Shown here: positions 7,290-16,568 of the stretch, one piece after another
Position numbering within the stretch: position 1 is the first letter of the stretch
How the letters are laid out: every line of letters starts with the position of its first letter
Source: Rhizobium sp. Leaf306
Lineage (GTDB): Bacteria > Pseudomonadota > Alphaproteobacteria > Rhizobiales > Rhizobiaceae
DNA length: 64,000 nt
Direction: 5' to 3'
Assembly (NCBI RefSeq): GCF_001423425.1
Contig: NZ_LMNX01000003.1
Span: 112,379 to 176,378 of the forward strand
Position numbers and translations under genes: made by a program
The notes under the pieces: model-generated
What the model saw: only the letters and a program-made list of their open reading frames with translations
Database searches by the model: none
Told to the model about the DNA's origin: nothing

Positions 7290-9101
7290 ATGCGCCTTCC
7301 CAACTCCGTGGACTTCCACCCGGACGAGCCGCCGATCAGCCTCGCATCCAGGCTGGCGGCGGCGAACGGCTTCGCTTCGCTCGGCATGCTCACGCGGCTC
7401 CTCGGAATCAAGCCGCTGGCGATCGCCCGCGGAGAACCCGAGGCCACCCGAATTTTGGCCGATCTGTCCGGTTTTCCGGTCGCAGACGTCTCCCGATATG
7501 CAATGCGACCGTCCGTCAACAGCAAATCGTCGTTGGGGGGTTGCATCGTCTCCGAGGAAACCCTGCTCTATCTGCCCATCCGGCGCATCTGCCCGCATTG
7601 CATCGAAGCAGATCTCGCCAACGGGAGCGGCGTCCCGCTAGCCCGCCCGTACCAGAGGCACCAGTGGCAGACGCCGGAAATCGAAGTGTGCGGCCTCCAC
7701 GAAGTGGAGCTCGTGCCTGTCGCACCGCCCAAACACCTGGAACACGACTTCGCGCGCTTCGTCCAGACTTACGGGTCGGATATCCGTGCCGCGGCTGCTA
7801 CCTTGGTGCCCCGCGCGCTACCGCCGGCCCAGAAATACATCGAAGGCCGTCTCGGGGGCGTTCGATCCAACCCGTTTCTCGATCAACTCGAGCTCTACGT
7901 CGTCGTGAAGACCTGCAAACGGTTTGCCGCGTTCATGCGCCAGCACGGAGATAGCAGCGATGTATCCGATCTCGAGCTCGGATACGGGGTCGCGAGAGGC
8001 GGCCCCGCTGCTCTGGAAGAGACCGTGGTCGCCCTGATCCGGAAAGCGAAACCGAACAACCACACCATCCATAAGTTTTTCGGTCGCCTGGTGCAGTGGC
8101 TACGGGAGCAGAAGAGAAACCCCGACTTCGCCCCGGTCATCGAAGCGTTGCAGGATATCGCGGTCAGGAACCTGCCGTTCACCGACAAGGATATCTTCGT
8201 GCACCCCGCAAAGGCCGAAATCCAGTCGGTGACCATGGCCAGCAAGGAGTTCGGCCTGTCGAAAGAGGTCGTTCGCGATCTGCTTTCGAAGGCAGGCGTG
8301 ATTGCCGATCGGACCCAGCGTGCCTCGGCGACATGGTTTTCCGCAGCGGCAGCGCGTCCCTATCTCGAGGCCGTCATGCCAGCGATGCGGGATTCCGATG
8401 TAGGCTGCGCGGTCGGTGTCCCGCCACATCTGGCGAAGGCCCTAAGGACCTCCGGGATCATTCCGGAAAACCTCTATACCCATGGCACGAACAGCCGAGC
8501 CAAAGTACACCCCGCTTCGCTGGCGAAGTTCATCGAGACCATCTTCGAGGGTGTCCCTGAAGCGAAGCGAGAGCACGGGCTGACCAATCTCGTCGACGCG
8601 ACGTCTCACTGCCTATGCGGTTTCGACGAGATGGTCCGCCTCGTTCTGGAGCGACGGCTTCGCTCTCTTCGGCGAGTAGGTGACGGCACCCTTCTCACCG
8701 ACCTCGTCGTGGACCGCAATGAAGCTACGGAAGTCCTGGCTGCCATTCCCGGTCGCGAAAGCCTCGCGGAACTCAGAAAACGCACGGTAGGTGTCACGAA
8801 GGCGGCAAATGAACTCCAGACGACCCTGCAAACCGTCAGGGCGCTCGTCGCAAGCGGACAGCTGGCGGCCACGGAACTACGGCACGTGGTAGCGATCTTG
8901 AGACCGATGTACGTGGACAAGACATCGCTCGCGGCTTTCGCTATCGACCACGTATCGCTTTCCGGGCTTGCGAAGGAGTTGGGTCGGCAACCGGCGGAGG
9001 TGGAAGCTCTCTTGGCGGCACAGGGCGTTTTGCCCGCGAACAAGGTGTCGGGATCTAGGGAACCGTTTTACAGGAGGGCGGACCTGGCATGCGTTCTCTA
9101 A
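7290..9101 (+). CDS. tniQ: TniQ/TnsD-type target-selector with extra C-terminal HTH segments
   Basis: A 603-residue protein. Residues 10-140 form a TniQ domain: PISLASRLA near the start, then the zinc-binding set CPHC (101-104), YQRHQW (121-126) and C134/H137. The remaining 450 residues hold at least four segments that look like helix-turn-helix units: about 310-345 (VTMASKEFGLSKEVVRDLL), 371-395, 494-528 (VGVTKAANELQTTLQTVRAL) and 552-584 (VSLSGLAKELGRQPAEVEAL). That is longer than Tn7 TnsD (508) and much longer than CRISPR-linked TniQ proteins (about 400). A long DNA-reading C-terminus suggests sequence-specific site choice as for TnsD. It is the only selector seen; no tnsE or Cas gene is in the window. 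Confidence 0.85.
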   Translation: MRLPNSVDFHPDEPPISLASRLAAANGFASLGMLTRLLGIKPLAIARGEPEATRILADLSGFPVADVSRYAMRPSVNSKSSLGGCIVSEETLLYLPIRRICPHCIEADLANGSGVPLARPYQRHQWQTPEIEVCGLHEVELVPVAPPKHLEHDFARFVQTYGSDIRAAAATLVPRALPPAQKYIEGRLGGVRSNPFLDQLELYVVVKTCKRFAAFMRQHGDSSDVSDLELGYGVARGGPAALEETVVALIRKAKPNNHTIHKFFGRLVQWLREQKRNPDFAPVIEALQDIAVRNLPFTDKDIFVHPAKAEIQSVTMASKEFGLSKEVVRDLLSKAGVIADRTQRASATWFSAAAARPYLEAVMPAMRDSDVGCAVGVPPHLAKALRTSGIIPENLYTHGTNSRAKVHPASLAKFIETIFEGVPEAKREHGLTNLVDATSHCLCGFDEMVRLVLERRLRSLRRVGDGTLLTDLVVDRNEATEVLAAIPGRESLAELRKRTVGVTKAANELQTTLQTVRALVASGQLAATELRHVVAILRPMYVDKTSLAAFAIDHVSLSGLAKELGRQPAEVEALLAAQGVLPANKVSGSREPFYRRADLACVL

Positions 9102-9465
9102 GCGAAGCCCGTCCTATCAGCCAGGCCGACCTTCGCGTCCGCAACTCCGACGCCGTATCTCACGCGGTCTCCCTTGGATCTGGAGACAAATCGCCCGAAA
9201 TGACAGGGCATTCCAAACAGGCATGGTCGGTCTCTTCATATCCAAACGTGGGACTGGGTTGCCTCCATCGATCGATATCAATGGCGTTTTCCAGTCTTTA
9301 ACCCGTCCGCGATACTTGAAGCTCAGCGGAGATCTCGAGTATGCAACCCGACCTGGAACTCATAGGCATGAACCCCGATCACCAGACCGAACGACGCTGT
9401 ATCGTCTTGCTCGGATCGCAAGATCAGCTGTCATACAGCTTTTCCATGATAGCGGTTTTGCGAAG
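9102..9465. other. Intergenic stretch after tniQ
   Basis: No supported gene. A 70-codon frame starting at 9089 inside the end of tniQ has neither good codon use nor a family resemblance. No terminator with a T-run was found. Confidence 0.4.
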
Positions 9466-10125
9466 ATGACGGCGAAGATTGTGGGTCAGATACACAGTTC
9501 GCTAGTGCGGCGCTCAAGGGGGCGGCCGAAATTAGAAAGCGATCAGGAGGCGAGGATCAAGGTCTTTCAGGAGGCTCGGCGTCTGTTTCTAGATCGAGGC
9601 TACAGTCACTCGACGATGGACGAACTGGCCGCCCAACGTGGAGTATCAAAAAAAACGCTCTACCAGCTGTTCCCCAGCAAGCGCGCAGTCTTGGGAATGA
9701 TCGTGGACGATGGACGTCACACTATAATGAGGCTGCCATTCGAAGATGACAGCGCATCTATGATGGATGCTTTGCGGCACATATTCAGAGTCGACGTCGA
9801 CGACGAGGTTTGCTTCGAACGGATCGCCATGATGCGCCTTTGCCGACAGGAGAGAAGCGACACCAGGGAAGTCGAACTCACGCTAATGCAGGAAGCCTAT
9901 GACGCATATGCGCGCCTGTTCGGTAATTGGGTAACCCGCCAGATCGCTCTCGGGAGAATGAGGGCAATTGATCCCGAAGTTGCGACAACCATTATGTTCG
10001 AGATGTTTTACGGCGGGCTTTTCACGCAAGACGGAAGGTTGAAGCACTGGGACAGCAAAGCTGAGAGACGCCGTTATATGGAGGAATGCATTCGGATGTT
10101 TGTGGATGGCACGAGAGCAGGGTGA
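9466..10125 (+). CDS. TetR/AcrR-family transcriptional regulator
   Basis: A 219-residue protein. Residues 30-85 are a TetR helix-turn-helix: a first helix ending RRLFLDRGYSHSTMDELA, then GVSKKTLYQLFPSKRAVLG. The rest is a helical ligand/dimer domain. The chosen ATG at 9466 gives a 20-30 residue basic arm before the HTH; a GTG at the RRSRGRPK segment is an alternative start. It stands alone between the transposition genes and the methyltransferase, in the same direction as both. Its target could be the tns operon or the cargo, but no operator is evident. Confidence 0.8.
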   Translation: MTAKIVGQIHSSLVRRSRGRPKLESDQEARIKVFQEARRLFLDRGYSHSTMDELAAQRGVSKKTLYQLFPSKRAVLGMIVDDGRHTIMRLPFEDDSASMMDALRHIFRVDVDDEVCFERIAMMRLCRQERSDTREVELTLMQEAYDAYARLFGNWVTRQIALGRMRAIDPEVATTIMFEMFYGGLFTQDGRLKHWDSKAERRRYMEECIRMFVDGTRAG

Positions 10126-10476
10126 TTGAGTAGTAGCCCTGATATGTCTGGGAGCGCGATGCACCGAGTCTAACCGCTGTTCCAGGCGCGGTCGCGGCTT
10201 GCCATGCGACGCCTGTCAAGGAAACCATCCGGGCGCTCGATAATCTCCTTCTCAGAACCTGCTAAGGCTTTTAGAACGTTGAACCCTGGCGCGACTTTGC
10301 GAGCGGTGGATTGCTAGCTGGACTACGACGATCTGCAGACGCTGCAGACCCGGTTCGCGCTATCGCGTGATGCCTGGACGACGACCGGAGACTGCGTCGC
10401 TGCTATCTCCACGCCGGCTCGACACTGTCGCGCTGTAGGTAGAAGCTTTTAAGCTATGTTTTACCATGACTTACGA
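10126..10476. other. Intergenic stretch after the TetR gene
   Basis: No gene, RNA gene or clear terminator seen. The regulatory repeats listed separately begin at 10477. Confidence 0.4.
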
Positions 10477-10526
10477 GCATTTCTGTTAATCAACGGCGCG
10501 CGCATTTCTATTAACCGCCCCCCCCC
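10477..10526 (+). promoter_or_regulatory. Direct repeats and C9 tract upstream of the methyltransferase
   Basis: GCATTTCTGTTAATC (10477-10491) and GCATTTCTATTAACC (10502-10516) match at 13 of 15 positions, 25 bases apart. An uninterrupted run of nine C (10518-10526) follows, 46 bases before the ATG at 10572. The repeats could be operator boxes of the kind that time methyltransferase expression in restriction-modification systems. The C tract could vary in length by slippage and so alter the promoter. Confidence 0.45.
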
Positions 10527-10571
10527 ATAAGGTCTGTTCAGTTCTGGATCGGAAGCGTGAGTGGATTGCAT

Positions 10572-11726
10572 ATGTATCGAGTAATGGATCTTTTTAGCGG
10601 TGCTGGTGGGTTTTCGACGGGCATGTCGATGGCAGGCTTTCACGTAAGTGGTGCTGTAGAGTTCAACAAGCACGCAATGGCCACTTTCAAAGCCAACCAC
10701 CCGCCCACGGATCTGCTGGCGATGCGGGCGGACATTGAACTTTTTCCGATGATCATGTTGAGTTTCACCAAAGGAATTGACGTGGTCGTCGGCGGACCGC
10801 CTTGCCAGCCTTTTTCGGAAGCGGGTTTGCAGAACCCTCTCGACGACAGGGCCGATCTGTTCAAGGAGTACGTCAAGCTGCTCAATGGTGTCGACAGGCC
10901 CCACTTCAAGCCGCCGTCGGCGTTTATTTTCGAGAACGTCGAAGGTCTTGCGCGCGTGCGGGGCGGTTCGGACCTCAGGGCAATCCAAACTGCGTTGGCA
11001 GGGTGCGGGTACTACCTGACCACCGAGCTAGTGGACGCGTCCGACTACGGCGTTCCTCAGCGCCGACGTCGACTTATCATCGTCGGCTCGAAATTCCCCG
11101 GATTCCGCTTCCCCGAACCTGTCGCCGCCAAGTACCGCAAAACCCTCAGGGACGCACTCGGCGACCTGCCGATGCCAACGGATGACGGAGAAGTTCAAGT
11201 CGGCGGCAGGACGGTGACTGGGCACGTGGCGCCCAATCATTCGAGGGACCTCGTGGACCTTATCCGCCAGATTCCATATGGCGGCCGCCTACGCGATCTG
11301 AACCTCCCCAATGCACCGAAGGCATTCGCAGGCTCCTATGCAAGGTTGCGTTGGGAACGCCCCTCGCAGACCATCACTAGCAGTTTCGCAAAGCCAAGCT
11401 CCGCGCGATGCATTCATCCCGAGCAAAACCGGGCGCTGACAATTCGGGAAGCAGCTCGACTGCAGAGTTTCCCCGACTCTTATAAATTCCATGGCGGCAC
11501 TGGATCGGTAAGGTTGCAGATAGGGAACGCGGTCCCTCCATTGTTGGCCATGCATCTTGGACAGGCGCTGAGAACCCATCTCGAGGAAAACGGCGTGCCG
11601 TTCCAGAATTACCAGCTTCCCGAAAGAGGTATCATCCCCGAGAAAGACCTTCCTTGGTACCTCAAGGAGCGGCAAGATCAGAAATTCAAGGAAATGCTCA
11701 GGGAAAAGCGAGGCATGGAGGTCTAG
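10572..11726 (+). CDS. DNA (cytosine-5-)-methyltransferase
   Basis: A 384-residue C5 methyltransferase with the motifs in order: I (DLFSGAGGFS, residues 6-15), IV with catalytic Cys78 (GGPPCQPFS), VI (ENV, 121-123), VIII (QRRRR), a target-recognition stretch, IX (RPSQTITS) and X (IGNAVPP). It transfers a methyl group to cytosine in a specific but unpredictable sequence. ATG 10572 is preferred; GTG 10557 adds five residues. No matching restriction enzyme or Vsr is adjacent; the neighbour is a convergent unknown gene. It could be a solitary methyltransferase or half of a system with an unrecognised partner. A broken relative lies at 1-283. Confidence 0.9.
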   Translation: MYRVMDLFSGAGGFSTGMSMAGFHVSGAVEFNKHAMATFKANHPPTDLLAMRADIELFPMIMLSFTKGIDVVVGGPPCQPFSEAGLQNPLDDRADLFKEYVKLLNGVDRPHFKPPSAFIFENVEGLARVRGGSDLRAIQTALAGCGYYLTTELVDASDYGVPQRRRRLIIVGSKFPGFRFPEPVAAKYRKTLRDALGDLPMPTDDGEVQVGGRTVTGHVAPNHSRDLVDLIRQIPYGGRLRDLNLPNAPKAFAGSYARLRWERPSQTITSSFAKPSSARCIHPEQNRALTIREAARLQSFPDSYKFHGGTGSVRLQIGNAVPPLLAMHLGQALRTHLEENGVPFQNYQLPERGIIPEKDLPWYLKERQDQKFKEMLREKRGMEV

Positions 11727-11918
11727 CGGAAATAGACGGTCACGCTGAGGGGTGAAGTCAGATATGCGGGATCGGGCATCGAGAATACTCGCGAGCGATA
11801 GCTACCCTTGGGTCTGTGTCCGGCGGAGCGCTTCGGCCCAGCGATATCACAGACGGTGCTGGTCCGGTTAGCGGCAAGCACCGCGCTGTCACCGTGAGGT
11901 AGCCGTAGATCCAGGTAT

Positions 11919-12338
11919 TCATTTCGCTCCGAAGGGCCGAATTTTTCTGAATAGCTCGACCGACCTCAAGATATGGGTCAAAACCTCGTCATGAGACATC
12001 ATCGCATGCGGAGGTAGCAGTCTGATCGTCTGGAAATGATCCCAGCTAGCCTCATAAGCAAGCGCTTTGATGTTGTCCCATTTTACGGATTCCGCATCTC
12101 CCCCAGCGAAAATCACGAACCAGGTCTGGCTCGCTGCTTTCTGTAAGCAGAACAACCATCGATAGCCATCCAAATGGCCGGAGGCAGAAGTCGGAGGGTA
12201 ACCGTACTTGATTTTGTCGCATGCGAAATCTCCGACGGCGCAAAGCTGATTCCTCCGCGCCTCTGTTATCTGCAAGTCAGCAAAGTCGCGTTCGGTAGTG
12301 GATTGGGGGTAGGCGACAGAGACCTCATCAGTAGTCAT
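11919..12338 (-). CDS. Hypothetical protein convergent with the methyltransferase
   Basis: A 139-residue soluble protein of unknown family starting at ATG 12338; an ATG 14 codons upstream is also possible, and neither has a strong ribosome site. The sequence is mixed alpha/beta with aromatic patches (DGYRWLFCLQ, TWFVIFAGG, YEASWDHFQTIRLL). Its 3' end faces the methyltransferase across 192 bases. It might be a partner of that enzyme (control or restriction), but nothing in the sequence shows this. Confidence 0.5.
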   Translation of the reverse strand: MTTDEVSVAYPQSTTERDFADLQITEARRNQLCAVGDFACDKIKYGYPPTSASGHLDGYRWLFCLQKAASQTWFVIFAGGDAESVKWDNIKALAYEASWDHFQTIRLLPPHAMMSHDEVLTHILRSVELFRKIRPFGAK

Positions 12339-12801
12339 GGAAGTGCTTTCGAGTAAACCAGTACGAAAATGGTCACCCAAGATATCGTCGACGTCAACTG
12401 CCCCGAAACCTCACGCCCGTTCTCGTCGCCGCCCTCAAACGCCGGTCGGCCAAAGTGACGCTTTGTATCTGAACACATGACTGCTCCGCGTTCTTGACCG
12501 TTTCAGGGTTGCACTCTCGGCCTTCGCCCTTAGCCTCGTCGTTGATCAACCGCCGGCATCGGCACAGCAGCAATTTCTACCTTCCGTCGTCTTTCCAAGC
12601 CCGTTGTTCGCGACGTTGTGGAAAACAACGGTTTGTAGGACGGTTTGAGGCTGTAGAGCAGGTGTCTGTCCGGGCGCGTTTCGGCGGCTATCTGCGCGAA
12701 GTCACTTTCAGGACGGTAGTGTTGTCCACCAACGCGACATCTCATTCGTTATCGGCCAACGACCCATTCTGACTGCGAGGCGACGGCTTTCCTGGAGGTA
12801 G
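12339..12801. other. Stretch without a supported gene
   Basis: Open frames on both strands are short, overlap one another and lack ribosome sites. I see no repeat or RNA structure of note. Confidence 0.35.
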
Positions 12802-13128
12802 CTAGGTATGAAGAGCGAGCGCGAGGCCTTCGATGGCGCTATTTACAAACCGGACCCTCCCCGTCTCGTACAGCCGGGCGACGGAGAAGAACCTGGGAAG
12901 CCTGGTGTCTTGAGTTAGGTCTAGAGCATCGTTGACTGTGTAGTCCGCGGTTTCCTTTCTCATAAAGAAGCCATCTGCCTTCGATGATATAATTGTAGTC
13001 TTTGTTCCCGTTCTCCGTCGTACGGCAATGTCTGCCTCGTCGGAACAGTCCACTACGCATAAGGGTGGCTCGGTATTCCGTCGGCCACAGGAGGCGCTCC
13101 GCTGTGTGTTGGAAGCCGGGCATCGCAC
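12802..13128 (-). CDS. Possible small gene downstream of the restriction endonuclease
   Basis: A 108-residue frame from GTG 13128, behind AGGAGAAGGA. The C-terminal 65 residues (for example ADYTVNDALDL, RLPRFFSVARLYETG) read like real protein. An overlapping frame starting at ATG 13123 also looks partly protein-like, so the gene may be frameshifted. It lies 44 bases past the stop of the endonuclease, in the same direction, and could be a third gene of that operon. Function unknown. Confidence 0.35.
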   Translation of the reverse strand: MRCPASNTQRSASCGRRNTEPPLCVVDCSDEADIAVRRRTGTKTTIISSKADGFFMRKETADYTVNDALDLTQDTRLPRFFSVARLYETGRVRFVNSAIEGLALALHT

Positions 13129-13172
13129 CAGCGAGGGTCCTTCTCCTTTCCTCGCGTAGGAATGAACAACCG

Positions 13173-14036
13173 TTACGCTATTGAGTTTTTGGTTTGCTGT
13201 ATCCCTAATTCGGCCTTTAGCGTCGTCAGATCGTCGAAGAGCTCGGACCCCATTTCCATCGTGTAGACCTTGGTTATCTTCCCCTGGTTCTGTCGGTGCA
13301 CGATTTTCCGGAGATCGGAAAGTCTCGACTTCCAAGTGAGTCCGTCGGTTACGAAAAGAAAAGGGCAATCATGCCGCTTGGCAGCTATGATCGCGTCGAG
13401 ATCGCCGATGATGTCGGTCATCTTCGAACCCGTAGCGCCGTAACCTTTGGACTCGAGGACGATCTGCGGCCGGCTCCGATCGGGTACCGCGACGTCGCAC
13501 TTGGCCGTCAAACCCTCTGCTCCGACGAACGTGCAGCGGGTCTCGTATCCGCCCTTGCCGAACACCTGCTCGACGATCTTCTCGGCGAAGTCTTCCAGCC
13601 CCCGGCCGCGTTTCTGGCCCTGGATAGCAGAGCCGCGACCCGACCTCAGGCGCTCTGCCAGTATATCGCTCCATACGGGCTGGTAGTTGATGGTCGCACC
13701 CATTTTTTCCAGCAGGCCAAGCTCCTCCAGGACTTCTACAAAGCGAGCCCTATCGCGTGCGAACCTCGTCGAGCCGATCCCTCCTGGCCCGAGCATGCTT
13801 CGCAGGCGCTCGGTCATGCTGTCTTTCGACAGAGCAAGGAAGAGCCTCGCGCAAAGAATGCCCTCCTCGAAATCCTCGTCCAAGAGATCGGCGATGTCTT
13901 CAGACGAGTAGGTTTCCTTGATCGGAACAGTTTTGAGCCGGGCAATAGCAGACCCCGCGGTTTCGTCCATCCAGTCGACGTCCAGCGGGCTCAGAGACGC
14001 GACAATGGCGTCCAGTTCTTGAATAACCGCTCGCAT
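13173..14036 (-). CDS. DpnII-like type II restriction endonuclease
   Basis: A 287-residue endonuclease. The C-terminal half carries a PD-(D/E)XK core: Asp181 in KCDVAVPD, Glu195 and Lys197 in LESKGYG, then GSKMTDIIGDLDAI and the hydrophobic CPFLFVTDGLTW strand. This matches the layout of the DpnII/MboI family, whose members cut GATC. The N-terminal half is helical and may read DNA. ATG 14036 overlaps the methyltransferase stop (TGATG), so the protective enzyme is translated first. GATC specificity is inferred from family only. Confidence 0.75.
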   Translation of the reverse strand: MRAVIQELDAIVASLSPLDVDWMDETAGSAIARLKTVPIKETYSSEDIADLLDEDFEEGILCARLFLALSKDSMTERLRSMLGPGGIGSTRFARDRARFVEVLEELGLLEKMGATINYQPVWSDILAERLRSGRGSAIQGQKRGRGLEDFAEKIVEQVFGKGGYETRCTFVGAEGLTAKCDVAVPDRSRPQIVLESKGYGATGSKMTDIIGDLDAIIAAKRHDCPFLFVTDGLTWKSRLSDLRKIVHRQNQGKITKVYTMEMGSELFDDLTTLKAELGIQQTKNSIA

Positions 14037-15136
14037 CAGCGCCCCACGATGAGATATTCTGTTACCGAGGCTCGCTCGACACCGCTGTGTGTACCGAAAT
14101 GGTAGCGATGGGGCTTCTCGAAAACCCTGACGTCGGGTTTGTACCTTCTAAGGAGCCCCTCGAGCTCAGACAGATCGGGATAGCCGTTCGAGCTGTATGA
14201 CAGCGCGATCGTGCTCTTTCGAAACTTCGCGAACATCCGGTCGAATGCCTCTACCGCGCTGCGGCGATAGCTGAAGGGGGTATATTTCTTGGCGATCTTT
14301 TTCACCTTCGTCGTCTCGTCAACCGGCATTTCCTGCCAGTACGCCGAAAGTCCCTCCAGAAAATGATATCGCTTCACGTAGCAGTTGTCGTCCGAGCGGG
14401 GCACATAAGGGGGATCGAGGTAAACCAAATCGACTTTCCTGTCCGGAAGTTCGAAGACGTCTCCTCGGACGGCCAGGTTTCGCCTTCCGTTATCGAATAC
14501 GGCGTTGTTGTATACCTCGATCTGTTCGAGGAAATGCTCCTCCAGCGACAACCGGAGATCTCTTCTGCCGTCGTCGTAGCGATCGAGATTGCCCGAGATC
14601 GTGAACACTCCGCGAGGCTGACGTTTCAGGCAAGACCGAAAAAGCGCGGCGTAAGCCATCGCTCGTTCGACCGGGTTATCCAGCGTCGAAATATTGGCCG
14701 ACACGCGGTCTAAAAACCGCAGGTCCTCGCGAGTGTAGAACACATCGATGAAAGTGCTCTCTATGAAATTAGCAGCCGCCGGGGACGGGTTGATCAGCTT
14801 CTTGATGCTTTTGCCATCGAGGTGGACGGTATTGTTCTCGATCGTCGCGCGCGCGACGAGGCTCGAGAAGTTGAGGAAGTCGGATGAAACGACGCGCCTG
14901 TTCATCGACTTCATGAGGTAGCCCACGCTACCCGTCCCCGAGAAGGGGTCCATCGCACTCTCGAAGTCAAGACCGTTTAGCACGTCGAATATCCACGGCA
15001 GCAGGCGCTTCTTGGACCCCATGTACCGGAGTTCGGGATACTTCATGGCCTGCTCGGGAAGACGTGATACCTCCGCCTTTCGGAGCAGCGGCACTACATT
15101 GTCGGAGGCGATTATCTTAGCGGCAGAATCTCTCAT
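14036..15136 (-). CDS. Dam-type (D12 class) adenine-N6 DNA methyltransferase
   Basis: A 366-residue methyltransferase. MDPFSGTGS (62-70) is the AdoMet-binding motif and DPPY (241-244) the catalytic motif, in the alpha order of Dam-like enzymes. PELRYMGSKKRLLPWI (34-49) is the typical D12 start. ATG 15136 adds 30 residues before the conserved MKYP; ATG 15046, preceded by GAGCAGG, is a plausible shorter start. It forms an operon with the DpnII-like endonuclease and should protect the same site. No controller gene is evident. Confidence 0.85.
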   Translation of the reverse strand: MRDSAAKIIASDNVVPLLRKAEVSRLPEQAMKYPELRYMGSKKRLLPWIFDVLNGLDFESAMDPFSGTGSVGYLMKSMNRRVVSSDFLNFSSLVARATIENNTVHLDGKSIKKLINPSPAAANFIESTFIDVFYTREDLRFLDRVSANISTLDNPVERAMAYAALFRSCLKRQPRGVFTISGNLDRYDDGRRDLRLSLEEHFLEQIEVYNNAVFDNGRRNLAVRGDVFELPDRKVDLVYLDPPYVPRSDDNCYVKRYHFLEGLSAYWQEMPVDETTKVKKIAKKYTPFSYRRSAVEAFDRMFAKFRKSTIALSYSSNGYPDLSELEGLLRRYKPDVRVFEKPHRYHFGTHSGVERASVTEYLIVGR

Positions 15137-15800
15137 ACCACGATGTTGCGTCCGGCAACGGAAAGAGTAAAGGCCGCTTTGAAAGAAGGATCGATTATCC
15201 GCCCACGCCGGTGAAGGGTGTTGCCGGCACCGCACGCTTCCCCGAAGAATCGTTCCTCAGATAGCCGACCTATCATCGCTGGTCAAAATTGCATCGTGAA
15301 CCCAGCGTTCAGCTCAGATCAGGGTGCATGAGAACAGCATTCTGGTGCATAGGTCCACTCCTAGACATGTTGTCAGCGCGGGATCATGCGACAGCACCTA
15401 GACAGCGCTCCGCTTTCGCTCTTCCCTGCATACAGTCGCTAGGCCGCCGCAGGGCCCTCACCGCAGTCCAGCGGATTACGTCGATGAGGTCGCTCCGAAG
15501 CGCGGTCGGTCACCGCGTCGGAAACCAGCCAACAAGGCAAGCTGGACTAGAGGGAATGTCGGGCGACGTAGTCAACCCCGATGGATCTTGTACTTCTTCG
15601 ACCGCTCGTAAGGGAGGCGGCCTTCGGCCGTTGGCTCAATCAATGCTCGGATGCGGATAGATCTCAATGACTGCCCGCCATGGAACTCGGACACCGCCAG
15701 CGCTACCGTCAATTGCCGAGTTTAAGATTAAGTGGGTTTTTTCACGATTTGTAGGTGTGATCGCTGTAACTTCGCCGAAATGGCATTTATTGGAATCAGC
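15137..15800. other. Stretch without a supported gene
   Basis: About 660 bases between the methyltransferase start and the GNAT-like gene. The divergent promoters of both must lie here, but I cannot place them with confidence. No coding frame looks real. Confidence 0.4.
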
Positions 15801-16568
15801 ATGAAAACTTCCGATCTGTTCTTACGCGTCGACGTTCCGCCGCTCTTCGGACAAGAACTTGAAAAAGCTGCTGAATGGTGGCTCAGGCGCTTTGGGCTGA
15901 TCGAATTTAAACCATATGACTTCTGCAGAAAATTGGTCGAGCACATTCCTTATGACTTCCATTGTAAACTCGAGAAAATATCGGGACAGAGATATGCCGA
16001 GTTTGAGATTTTGGGTCACGATGCGTGTCGTCAGCCGCCGTACGAGACGTCGCGGGCATTCGACCTGAGTTCCGGCTGCCTGTTTCAAGGTTTCCTCGAG
16101 ATACGAAAGGACCTCCGTGATTATGGATATGGAAAGATATTTGCCCGGAACTGCCACAACGTTGCCCTTATGCTCGGCCTCACTCGGTTGCATGTCACAG
16201 CGGTAGAAGGAGGTGCTTATTTCTGGGCAAGAGCTGGCTTTCTCCCTTCTGAAGAGAATTGGAACCATGGGAAATGCAAGCATCTCATCCTATGCAAGCT
16301 CGATAGCCTCAAGACGATCGAACGCCCGGTCCGCACACGGATTGAACGGCTTGTCGACAGCGAGAAGCCCATATCGCTTTGGGCAATCGCTGACGAACGC
16401 ACATTGGTCGCTTCCGACATTCAACCGGCCCACAACATAAGCCTTGGTCGTGCGCTACTCGCTGAAAGCCTAACCACTTGGAAAGGCACCCTAGAGTACG
16501 ACGATCACGAATATCACGATCAGCAGCACAAAAGATTTAACCGGTATATCCTGGGGAGTGCCCCCTAG
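15801..16568 (+). CDS. GNAT-fold protein
   Basis: A 255-residue protein. Residues 98-150 (FLEIRKDLRDYGYGKIFARN, then LGLTRLHVTAVEGGAYFWARAGF) read like the core of a GNAT acetyltransferase: a beta strand, a degenerate R-x-x-G-x-G/A loop (DYGYGK), a helix, then the strand-helix pair ending in the aromatic AYFWARAGF. The N-terminal 90 residues are not recognisable. The acetyl-CoA loop is not canonical, so activity is uncertain. Start ATG 15801 follows TTGGAATC; an ATG seven codons upstream is possible. It sits alone in the island; its 3' end overlaps the next, convergent, gene by 32 bases. Confidence 0.6.
   Translation: MKTSDLFLRVDVPPLFGQELEKAAEWWLRRFGLIEFKPYDFCRKLVEHIPYDFHCKLEKISGQRYAEFEILGHDACRQPPYETSRAFDLSSGCLFQGFLEIRKDLRDYGYGKIFARNCHNVALMLGLTRLHVTAVEGGAYFWARAGFLPSEENWNHGKCKHLILCKLDSLKTIERPVRTRIERLVDSEKPISLWAIADERTLVASDIQPAHNISLGRALLAESLTTWKGTLEYDDHEYHDQQHKRFNRYILGSAP

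Noticed and set aside
12494..12772. 92-codon frame between the unknown gene and the restriction operon
   Set aside because: No ribosome site, Ser/Arg-rich composition and overlapping frames on both strands suggest chance.
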